From Phycomyces nitens (taxonomy: Eukaryota; Mucoromycota; Mucoromycetes; Mucorales; Phycomycetaceae): a stretch of 64,000 bases of DNA. The notes under the pieces are model-generated. The model made no database searches and had not been told where the DNA came from. It saw only the letters and a list, made by a program, of their open reading frames with translations. A program made the position numbers and the translations under genes. Location: the NCBI GenBank assembly GCA_022702545.1, contig JAHRBC010000003.1, positions 2,914,001-2,978,000 of the forward strand, in the 5' to 3' direction. Numbering within the stretch: the first letter of the stretch is position 1; every line of letters starts with the position of its first letter. Shown here piece after piece: positions 12,628 to 22,796 of this stretch.

Positions 12628-12932
12628 CTATACTTTTGTATCCTCCAGACTGCTGACTGGGGTTTCAATATTCGGCTGTTTAGGCTCCTTGGTTAGAATC
12701 AACTTCTTGGCTTGATGTTCAAGAGTAATATTAGGACGGATAATCTCTGTCAAGACCATTTGCATTAAATAAAAAAAATTGCTTCCATGTTTGTCAAAAA
12801 TATTGCCCTGCACATCTTTACCAAAAAGGTATTTTAGTTTGCAAGTCCAAAAATTAAAGAATAAAGTACCTAAAATTACGTTTATTTAGCTTTGTTGCTT
12901 TTGCTAATCTGAATTAACACCTCAACCGACAT
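12628..12932 (-). CDS. Possible small 63-aa protein, unknown
   Basis: A 12-nt first exon (12921-12932, Met-Ser-Val-Glu) followed by GTGTTA joins in phase to 12628-12807, preceded by GTGCAG. The product would be 63 aa, starting MSVEGNIFDKHG, with a hydrophobic helix-like centre (FFYLMQMVLTEII) and a charged tail. It would be divergent from the kinase gene. No family recognised; the gene could be spurious. Confidence 0.25.
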
Positions 12933-13362
12933 TATTTTCTTTGTAACCGACAAAATCCACTGTACCGACTATAGAAATATAAGACAAGGTTTAGATTTTG
13001 ATTTACAATTTAAAAAAGAAATCTTAGTCACGTGTTTTTCCTTCTACTTTATCGGTGTTAGAATACCAGAGTAGTTTAATTCATTTGCCGACATACAGCT
13101 TGCCCACTAGAGAATCTTTGTTTCCTACTATAATTTATTTATCTTTAAATCAAATCTTAAAATATATCAGCATAAATTTCTGTACTAGAAAATGTCAAAA
13201 GATTAGTGGTCATACTCGGTCTATTTCTATTGTTTCCCGTACCAAAGTGTTTGCAAATACAAACACAGATGTTTTAAATTGATTTGATTGGTTTAAATTA
13301 AACATATATTTAAACCACGACAAAACTCTTTTGGCAGAGAGGATCTGGCAGAGCTCTCTATT

Positions 13363-13419
13363 ATGCCAGACATGAGCGTAACCTCGGAGTTGCAAAACAC
13401 GTGCACCTTCCATTTTTAG
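13363..13419 (+). promoter_or_regulatory. Possible uORF in the kinase 5' leader
   Basis: An ATG at 13363 opens an 18-codon frame ending with TAG at 13417-13419, 74 nt before the kinase ATG. If the transcript starts upstream it would be scanned first and could lower kinase translation. The transcription start is not known. Confidence 0.3.
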
Positions 13420-13493
13420 GCAATACAGAATAGAATAAAAATCCCCAAACCTCTCTTATATATATTCCAAACCCAATATTTCTACAATCACCT

Positions 13494-16400
13494 ATGAACC
13501 TAACCACAGACAAAAGAGACCACAATAAGGCCTCTAGAAACTCGACAGAGGAATCTGCAGACGATAGTGATGCGGGTACATGGCCTTGTATAAGTGCTGG
13601 CCATGAGGTCGTAGCTGGTCCCAACGGCAACAACATTCTACCTGATTCACCCATACCTTCAGAACTCCCACTCTATGCAGAACCAGATATTATGTCGTCC
13701 TGTCCAGAAACCCCTGCTCAGATGGCTAGTAGATCGTGCAACAAAATAAAGGAATCCAAATCAACAAGCAGTAATGACAAAGCCACACCATTAAAAAGTG
13801 AGTCTAGCCGAGAAAAACCCAAACCAAGACGAGTGATTGGGAACTTTACGTTGGTCAATACTCTGGGATCTGGTTCAATGGGAAAGGTCAGACTGGCAGT
13901 GCACAACATAACTGGGGACAAGGTGAGCCACAACTGCAGATTATTATTTTTCATAGTGATTTGTGAGCAGCATTGGGACCTCTACAGATATGTATACATA
14001 CATGTGCATATAGAAGCCTGTAGGATATCTTTTTTTTAAATATATATATTTATTTATTCCTGTTATTTTAGCTTGCAGTCAAGATTGTTTCCCGAGTGCT
14101 GCCTTGTGAAAGACAAAATTCAGCAGAAAGCAAAAAGAAGAGAGAAAACAGGGAGATCAGGACCATTCGAGAGGCCAGCCTTATGCTACTGTTACACCAT
14201 CCCCATATTGTTAGCCTCAAAGAAATGGTGGTTCTAGATCCATATTACTATCTGTTCATGGAGTATGTGAATGGCGGTCAATTGCTAGACTATATCATCT
14301 CCCACAGAAAGTTAAAGGAAAAGCAAGCCCGTAACTTTGCACGACAGATTGCTAGTGCATTGGGTAAGTATAAACAGCACGAGTATCATTTATTAACAGA
14401 CGTCCGGTTAGACTATTGTCATCGTAACTCCATTGTCCACAGAGGTAAGCAAGGGTGCTCAAGTGTATTCCAGACCAACTAAAAATCCCTGTTGTTATTT
14501 AATTTAATAAAGATCTAAAAATTGAAAACATCCTCATCTCCCAATCTGGCCAGATCAAAATCATTGACTTTGGTCTCTCGAACCTCTTTTCTCCTCGTTC
14601 ACATCTCTCGACCTTTTGTGGCTCACTCTACTTTGCCGCACCCGAATTATTGAATGCACGATCATACACTGGCCCAGAAGTCGATGTCTGGAGTTTTGGT
14701 GTAGTACTCTATGTCTTGGTGTGTGGAAAGGTACCCTTTGATGACCAGAATATGCCGATACTCCACGAGAAAATCAAACGAGGTGTGGTAGACTATCCAT
14801 CTCACTTGAGTTCAGGTAACATAGCATTTGGAGGAATTGATGTAAAGAAAGAAATCAGTCTCTTTAACATAGGGTACATAACCTTTTTAGAATGCAAAAA
14901 CATTCTGTCTCGCATGCTGGTGACAAATCCTGCCCACAGAGCAACAATGTCCGAGATAATCGTGCACCCTTGGATGAACAAAGGATATGATGGCCCAGTC
15001 GACAACCACCTTCCAGAACGTGCTCCCTTGAGTCTTCCAGTTGATCCAGAGGTTATCCACGGTATGACAGGCTTCGAGTTTGGTACAGAGGCTGAGATAA
15101 AAGAACAATTGGAAGCTATTATTACGTCTGAAGAGTACCAAAAGGCTGCAAAGATACTAGCGGAACGAAGTGCTGAAGCAAATCGAGTTCATCATCATTC
15201 TCGTTTTACACACCCTACTCTGGGCAGCCGAAAATCGTTTTCTCTCTCAAACAATGATCCTCAATCTGTACCTTATGCCTACCACCCACTGGTCTCTATC
15301 TACCATCTAGTAAAGGAGCGTATGGAAAGAGAAAAGAAGGCAGCGGATCATTCTGACGAAGGGAGCTCTGTTGGTAGCACACCCTCATCAGACGATGTCC
15401 CGCTTGGTGTACGGATGCCAGAGATATCAATTCCAGAATCCTCTTATATTGCAAAGAATTCTCTAGACCCATCGATATTTGCCGACAATCATGAAATCCC
15501 ACTCGAAGTGCGACCCTCTCATCATGGCGGAACATCCGCTGGGGTTGCCTATACTCATCGAGGAAAGGCCAACATTCGGGTGGATGATGAAGGCCACATT
15601 GTAGAAACAGACCGACCAAACCTGCTCAACAATAGCCTCACTCGGTTCTTTAGCCGATCCTCCACACGTAATTCAGAACACACCTCACGCATCAATGAAG
15701 ACGAAGAAGAGTCAAAGAGGTCTAGTGGGACGCGCGAACCAAATGTGTTTAGACGCCTAAGCCAGGTTCTTTCTCGAGTGCCTCAGAATGAAGCCATCAA
15801 ACCACGCGAAGACAGTCGACACAAATCCAGTCGACAGCGCAACCAGAGTGCAGATTATTCGACCGACAGCGCCCCAATTCCAATCCCTTCAAAGTCTGAC
15901 AGTCGATGGGGGAAGCCCAGGCCAAGCCGCACAAAGACCTATGTTCACCCCAACTCCCTTCCTGCTCCAAATTCATTTAATATGAATAGTATTTCTCCGC
16001 CTGATAATCAAGGGTTTGGCCAAAAAATGACTCATTTCTTTAGCCGAATGACAAGCACTGGCTCTTCAGACCTAGCATTCGTAAACGCCTCCAAGCGAAG
16101 ACAATCTTTAACCTCTTCCCGACCACCCACCAATAGACTATCCCAAGGCAAAGCCCCCATTCAGACTCTTCCTAAAGTGTCCACCCCTGAACCAAAAAAG
16201 CCCCACGATCATGAACAAGTGTTTCCTCCGACAGTCAATGGGGTGTCATGTACTCAACAAGGCTCAGCCGACGAGAATATCCGACCTGTATTTATCAAGG
16301 GTCTATTCTCTGTCACCACTACTTCTACAAAACACCCGTCTGTGATCCGAGCAGACCTTATCAGGGTACTGGAGCGCATTGGAGTCAAGTGGCGAGAGGG

Positions 16401-16758
16401 AAGAGGACGGTTCGAATGCGTACACATCCCGAGTATTGACATGAAAAGAGTAGTGAAGCCTGAGGATGAGGAAGACGATTTAGACACAAATAACAATTCA
16501 TATGATTCAGAGGATCTGTCGTCTTCACCTTCCGAGGGAGCTTCTTCTGCATCTGGTCAGTTGGATCCTGCAATTACAACCCAAGCCCAGTCGCCCACAC
16601 CGGTTACAGTGCCTGACCTGGTCGTACGATTTGAAATCTACATTGTCAAGGTACCTTGGTTGCTGGGCATGCATGGGCTTCAGTTCAGGCGTGTTAGTGG
16701 TGATTCATGGCAGTACAAGAACATGTGTAGTCGTATTCTGGCCGAGTTGAAGTTGTAA
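13494..16758 (+). CDS. KIN1/MARK-like Ser/Thr protein kinase with KA1 domain
   Basis: Kinase of the KIN1/KIN2/PAR-1/MARK group, which acts at the cell cortex in polarity and exocytosis. Exons 13494-13922, 14072-14363, 14412-14444, 14513-14815 and 14891-16758 give 974 aa. A Ser/Thr-rich N-terminus (about 110 aa) precedes the kinase domain: glycine loop [10 protein letters not shown], catalytic Lys in LAVKIV, HRDLKIEN catalytic loop, DFGLSN, AAPE and [17 protein letters not shown] long Ser/Arg-rich linker carries many possible phosphosites. The last about 45 residues ([20 protein letters not shown] then the end [12 protein letters not shown]) are a KA1 domain, which binds acidic phospholipids. 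KA1 at the end is the feature that separates this group from other CAMK-like kinases. The intron at 14816-14890 keeps the frame open and is easily missed. Confidence 0.92.
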
Positions 16759-17053
16759 TATAGGGGGTGCTTGCTTTTTAATGGGCAAGATAATTTTCTT
16801 AATTCATTGTATAATATCCAGTTGCATTTACTTTTATATTCACAAGGACAAAAATATATAATAGTAGTTCTTTTAAAACAAGGTCTTGTTAAAAGGCTAC
16901 ATACATGTGCATACATGTATATTGGCTGGCACTACGAAATAATGGACAGATTCTTGTATCATAACACAGTAGACGATTTATAAAATATTCACAGGTAGCA
17001 ATCATTGCCATTATTATTATTGTTATTATTACTATTACTATTGTTGGTGTTCT

Positions 17054-18734
17054 TTATTGTGTGGTGTGCTTCCGACGCTTGGAGACAAACTCATCTACCA
17101 TTGTGTTGTACAATTCGTCGTGTAGCGCCTTTACTTTTCCATGATGCTCGTTCAGACGGATCAGTTCAGACTGGAGCGCTGTTACCTGGGATTGTAAAGA
17201 TGTACTAGAGTCCTCGGTCTATAGAATGATTTAGCATTTGCACACACAGACACACACAAAAATTGTCTTTCAAATGTTATCATTGTTACCTTCATCTGTT
17301 TTAACATGATCTTTGCTTTCTGGATTGGTTCTGCTGGAGATGGTAGTGAAGAATAAAGAGGACCAGCCTCAACAAGCTGTTGATGTTGTCCAAGATCCTA
17401 AAATCAACAAAACAAATGAGCAGACTTGTCAAAATGGCGATTGATTCTAAAGCGTTACCATATGAGTGTCCATCACCACTTGTTCTGATCCATTTCTACG
17501 TTCCTCCTCTTGGGATACCATTGCACGTTTAAATGGCTTCCATGCCATGGGTGTGATCTTTTGTGAACTTGCACCGCTCAGCAACTCTGCTGGACGCAAG
17601 AAACAAGATACAAAAGTAACATGTCCCTTGTGAGACTCAAATTTACGCAACGGCTGTCGACTGGCTACATCCCACACTATACAGTTTCCATCTTCTGATG
17701 AAGATACCAACAGACTATCGTCAAATGATAAACTCAGACCTGTGATAGGACCACTATAGAGAGTATTAGTAAAGAGCTGTACTGGTTTTTGATGGTAAAA
17801 ATAGAACTTGCGTGTGTCCAGAGAAGATGGTTCCCAGGGAAGGTTCAGAGGTTGCTTGAAGTTTGGAAGAATTTGGGTCGACTGTCTTGATACCGACAGA
17901 TTCAACCTTGCCCATTCCACCAACGCTCTCTACAGTGTGTGTGCCATAGGTCTTGTCCTGACGTCTTTTGTATAGTTCTACTGAATAAATCTTGTCTTGG
18001 CATGCAGCAAACAGCATGCTCTCTGAGGGATTGACTACAACCACAGAAACTGGTTTGGGGAATAAGAATGTTGTGAGGTGTTTTCCAGTGGCAAGGTCCC
18101 AGAGCTTAACAGTGTGGTCCTGACTGGCAGTATAGACACGAGCACCAGCCAAAGTGCCGCAGCCGACGTGCATGTCTGTGATGGGAAGTGTGTGGTCTGA
18201 CCAAGAGTAAAGAGGCGAAGGGCGTTCCATGGCATCATACTGGTCGTCGGTCTGGGTTGTATCCAAAAGGTTTGCGAGGATCCAGACATTGACAGAGGCG
18301 TCTTCGCTGGCAGTCAATAGAGTTGTATCGTCGTTGCTGAAAGAGAGGCGAGTAATTGCACGGTAGTGAGCTTCAAACACACGCAAGAGGTGGCCAGTTG
18401 CAATATGCCAGAGATATACCCGACCAGTTGCAGTGGCACCTGCTACATATGCTCCTTGATGGGATGCAGTGACGGTGATTATTTTTTCGGGAGTTGTCAT
18501 TTTGTGGAGGATTTGGTCGCGTTGCCAGCCGTATACATTGAGTACGGCACGATCGGTCTGGGCAGTAAGAATAGCGCCTGTCTGAAGGGTGGCACCTGGA
18601 CGAGGTACAAGAGCCAGGCCAGCCTTTGGTGACATTGACTGCTTGAAAGAAAAGAGTGTGGACCCTGAGCGTATGTCCCACACATAGATTGTTGAGTCTG
18701 TGCTTGATGCTGAGAGGGCGACTTCTGTGAACAT
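17054..18734 (-). CDS. IPI3: Ipi3/WDR18-like WD40 pre-rRNA processing protein
   Basis: WD40 protein of the Rix1 complex (Rix1-Ipi1-Ipi3), which helps remove ITS2 from pre-rRNA and mature pre-60S particles in the nucleus. Exons 17812-18734, 17459-17753, 17290-17397 and 17054-17218 give 496 aa. WD-type repeats are visible: STIYVWDIRSG, GRVYLWHIATG, ASVNVWILANL, HTVKLWDLATG and GNCIVWDVASR. The C-terminal exon is helical and ends with a basic tail (VSKRRKHTTQ). Intron 1 (17754-17811) begins with GC, not GT; only this donor keeps the repeat SGHTGPITGL in frame. The gene is convergent with the KIN1-like kinase; the two stop codons are about 295 bp apart. Confidence 0.9.
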
Positions 18735-20858
18735 GATCTATTCTTGGTTGATGTCAAGCAACTTGGAGGAGTGTGAGAGTAAAATTTGCATGGAAAAGAA
18801 GGACAAGCCACCAATGCATGAAAAACGGTCAAAGAAGAAGGAAATGATTTTGTGCTTTTGTGTGCTGTGGATGATCGTGGTTCCTACACGTGGAATTGAT
18901 CGTGCTCCGGATTGAATGGTGGGCAGCTAGACAAACCCATAAGACTGGATAGAGCTCATGGACAAACTATTCTACTCCAGAACAGGCCTTGGGACATGCT
19001 CTACTGCAGCGACTAATATGGCTAGGTGGCCATGGGTTTATTCGGACACCTCTTTAACAATGATGGCTATACTTTGATTGGGTGCCAAAAATGATTTCCA
19101 GAATGATTTTTGAGATTAAAGATTTGTAGATGGATATCGGCGTGCATGCGGCGATCCGATAAAAGAGAATGGGTAAATATGGGCAGCCAAGGTAGCGTGA
19201 ATTTTATACGGTGTATGTGCGAATTGTAAGAATAGAGAAATCTCGTGTGGATAGGCTGATTTCCAATAGGCTCAAGGATATTAAAATAAAGTTGATATTT
19301 TTAGTAAGTCCTTTCAGTCGGCGCTTACCTGTATTGTAGGCAGGATGAGATCGGAGTGTTTCTGGTTTTCTTTGATGGCAAATGTTTCCAAGTTTGGCAT
19401 ATTTTTCCACTCTTTTTCTTTTGGATATTGGAACTCCTACAGAGAACTTTTATATGCATGCCCAAATTACCACAGCAATTTATGGCAAAAGTGCTTGGGG
19501 CCGATAAAAATGAGGCAACTTTATCTCAGAATTAGAAAACCTTAATTCACAATCGTTCCATTGATCCAATAATCACGACCCCATAAAAGGCGCACGTGAA
19601 ACAAATCAGTACCGAGACTTCCAGCCAAATGGCTTTTAGCATATTGGTTGACATCTCGGCCATATAAAGCCACTTTTGGCTGCCCATTGCCTTGGAACAA
19701 ATTTGAACATGAGCTAGAAAGGCTAGCCAACCCCGGGTACCCAAGAACACTCGATTCTGTCCTTTTGTATTGCACAATTTATAAAAGTAAGGGTTGGCTA
19801 CCATGGAAACCAATGCTCACAAAAATACCGCATGGCCTCTGTCCAACATCAGACCTTGGACCTACATCAAGACACAAAAAGGCCCGCGTCCAAAGGGGTC
19901 ATGGAATCAGCAAAATTTGTTGTAGCCAATAGAAACCTCTTTTTTGGACATACCAACTGCCATGTAAAACAATGGTACTTTGATAAAGGAACCCGACTGA
20001 GCATTGAGTCTAGATAAAGACTATTGACTACCAAGAAAGAAAGAGATTATAATCTTCTTCTTCTTTTTAATATTAAGCTTGTCAATGTGGCCCTGGGTAC
20101 TGTAACCAAGAATATATATATATGTATATATAATTATTTTTGGTTTTTGAGCTGGGTAAAAAAAAAGATGAATCTTTAGTAATGTAGAGATGACTTGCAG
20201 GGATTCTAATAAGAAATGAATTGAGGGTGTAGTTGATGTAATTGAACAGGATAGTAGGCAGGGTACGAGTAGATATTTAGGTGGGTTCTTTTGATATTAA
20301 AAGTGTTTCATGTGTATATTGGAGTTCTTGGACAGAACTGGCGGTACTCGAACCAAAAGGGAAAATCCCTGTTCAATTAGAATTATACTTGGCTACACGA
20401 CGATATATGGTCTTATCTGTGATAAGATGTCCTGATCAAATGAAGAGCGGCCAATTGACACTCTAAAGGTCTCAGGCGATTTCGTCGATTGCGTTATACA
20501 AACATAATGGTCCAACTAAACTTGACAAGACCCCCTTCTTCCGTCTCCCGATCATGTTTTTTTTTTATCTTACAAGGTTTTTCCGACAAGCCTTCTCAAC
20601 CGACAGACCGGAGAAAGGCTAGAGAAGCGGGGAGGAATATAAAAATGATCAAGATGTGCGCACCAACAATTACAATCGGTGTCTAGCGGTGATTGGAGAA
20701 TACCGTGGGAAACTTACTGGTGCGGTACCCTAAAGAGGTCGAGTCACTTTTTATTTTTGGTACCTGATGTCAGGCCAAAAATAAAGGTGGTAGAAAATTT
20801 TCGCCATGTGCACCTATTTTAATTTCTTCCTTTCTTTCTTTTTGATGTCTGTTTGAAC
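18735..20858. promoter_or_regulatory. Divergent intergenic region, IPI3 and bHLH gene
   Basis: A 2.1-kb region between the IPI3 start (minus) and the bHLH start (plus), so it should hold both promoters. I found no supported exon. It contains CACGTG E-boxes at about 18887 and 19593-19598 and a TA run near 20110-20130. The bHLH 5' leader carries a tiny uORF at 20845-20856. Confidence 0.45.
20845..20856 (+). promoter_or_regulatory. Minimal uORF (Met-Ser-Val-stop) upstream of the bHLH start
   Basis: ATG TCT GTT TGA ends two bases before the predicted start ATG at 20859. Such a short uORF so close to the main start would be expected to reduce or regulate initiation. It is real only if the transcript includes it. 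Confidence 0.5.
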
Positions 20859-22309
20859 ATGGTCTGGCCCATTAGTTCTCAAAAGGCCTCTTTCTCAACC
20901 ATGCCAGCCCAATCTCAACCAACCGCCATCCCTCCTGTTCACCTCACTTTGCAAGGCCCCCTTCGAACCGAACAATTTGCAGCAATGATGATTGACGAGG
21001 ACGACGATTTTCTCGATGATGACGAAGACGACGAGGATAGTTCGGCTGATGAAGCACAGCCCCCCTCCAAAACCCAAAAAGCCAATGACCCAAAGCGTCT
21101 GCCAAACCAGGCCCTCTTTCTCAACTTCACCTCTGACCTTAATCCTCAAAAGAAATCAAAAAAGAAATCAAAACCAAAGAAGCAGGCGGCCTACAAGGTC
21201 AATGGAGTCAATATATTGAACAGGTAACTTTTATCACTCTACAATTCACCCAAAAACTAAACCCAAGCAGGAATAATCTGGACAGCAAGACTGCGATCGA
21301 AAGGATCCAGCGTCGACGTGAGAACCACAACCACGTTGAGCGCAGAAGACGAGATAATATAAACAACACCATACTCGAGCTGTCTCAGGTAGTTCCCAAT
21401 GCCCTCCAGCCAGGACAGAAGCCAAACAAGGGAAACATTCTCAAACTAGCCCTAGACTACATAAAGGTACTGTGGATCCAGCACCATTAACGAACGATGG
21501 CTAATCCATTCTCAAAGGATCTTCAACTAGACAACCAGCGCCTAAAAATCCAGATGGATCCCTTGGCAACCATGCCATTCAACCCATCAAAACAATCCAG
21601 TACTCCACAATCTCCCAGTACGCCGATTGCACAGGACAGACACCAACCATTTGTTTCTCAGGGTCCCCAAGACCACCAGTATCACAATGCATTCCAAAAT
21701 CATTATCCCGCCAGTACCCCTTCATTACCCACTTCTCCCAACCCATTATTTTCGCGGGTATTTTCTCAGACATCTAGCCCATCCTCCCCCATGCTCCCTA
21801 CATCTACAACCTCTTCTTCATCAGCATCAATATCATCAGCATCATCATCATCTTATATTTCCGGACTCCATTACGATGACAGCCAACCTGGAAACCCACC
21901 TCCACTCAGTCTGCCACCTCAGATCGGATATTCCGGCTATCCCGGACCTAATACCAGTAGTACGACGGCTGGTGGAACGAATGGAGTAAGTGGATACCAT
22001 TCCTTACCTTCTGGCTCCTCTTCTCCTGCACTGTCCCAAACATCCTACGCGGCCCCTTCACAACCCACGCTTTATGCCTCGCACTCACCCGGTCCACTCC
22101 CACCTTACTATGGCCATCAGTATAGCCTGGCTCCACCTGGCGAGGGTGTTGTGGTGCTCAATACATCGCCTGGAGTGCCTCTACGCTCATTATTGCCAGC
22201 CAGCCAAAAGAACGCCTCTACATCACCACCACAATCACCCTTGGGCTACCAACCTTTCCTAAGAATGGGTGGGGCTGAGAAGATCTATGGAGGAGTATGC
22301 CGGTACTGA
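20859..22309 (+). CDS. USF-class bHLH transcription factor
   Basis: Sequence-specific activator or repressor expected to bind E-boxes in the nucleus. Exons 20859-21223, 21271-21466 and 21518-22309 give 450 aa. The N-terminus has an acidic run (residues about 47-65) and a Lys-rich patch. Exon 2 encodes the bHLH: the basic region RRRENHNHVERRRRDNIN has the His, Glu and Arg that contact CACGTG, followed by helix 1 (NTILELSQVVP), a short loop and helix 2 (NKGNILKLALDYIK). Exon 3 adds a short coiled-coil-like extension (DLQLDNQRLKIQ), then a long Ser/Pro-rich low-complexity tail. The basic region resembles USF more than the sterol-regulatory Tyr-containing class. Target genes are unknown. The first ATG in the exon is taken as the start; an in-frame ATG also lies 15 codons later. 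Confidence 0.88.
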
Positions 22310-22796
22310 CCGTATGCCCAAACAATATACATCTCATTCTGTACATATATATAAACGTATTATTTTTTTCTTTTTCTTTCTTTCTACAATCATTTACTAC
22401 TTATGCCACTTAATTTCTATATGACTAGGATATAAATCATCGTCATTGTTGCACCAAATATACAATAATAAAATGGGTTTATGGACAGTGCGGTTATTCT
22501 GCTGTTTAAATAAATAAATAATAATAATAATAATAATAATTTTTGACTAAACGAAACCCAACGGAGATTTCGGTTGGACGTTGATGTTTCCGAGCCAAAA
22601 TAACCGGGAATGCCACGTGAATATTCTTTTTTTTAAAGAAAAAATAAATATATAGGATCCATATGTGGGGATTATTGATCCTTTTGGTTAAACATGAATT
22701 GCTTTATACAGCCCATTGCTCACGTGATTACTTATATTCAATATAGAAATATCGTTCATTTTTATTATTATTTTATATTAACATCAATGCTTTAAA
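22310..22796. other. Convergent 3' spacer with two CACGTG sites
   Basis: A 487-bp spacer between the stop codons of the bHLH gene (+) and the lipase gene (-). It contains AATAAA-like signals, an (AAT)n tract at about 22519-22540, and two CACGTG E-boxes at about 22613 and 22719. E-boxes between two gene ends are unexpected, so they may be chance. Confidence 0.5.

Larger units (their letters stand above)
8258..13493. other. Gene-poor AT-rich stretch
   Basis: More than 5 kb between the dioxygenase and the KIN1-like kinase. I could not support a conventional gene in most of it. Two weak candidates are listed separately: a broken frame at 8426-8914 and a possible 63-aa gene at 12628-12932. A segment near 10895-10940 resembles one near 770-800 (both contain ATCCCAAAGTGCAA), which may be a dispersed repeat. 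The right end holds the promoter and 5' leader of the kinase, with CACGTG E-boxes at about 13030 and 13399. Confidence 0.5.

Noticed and set aside
15296..15619. 107-aa minus-strand frame within the kinase gene
   Set aside because: It lies antisense to the long linker of the KIN1-like kinase, where the sense strand is a continuous, in-phase exon.
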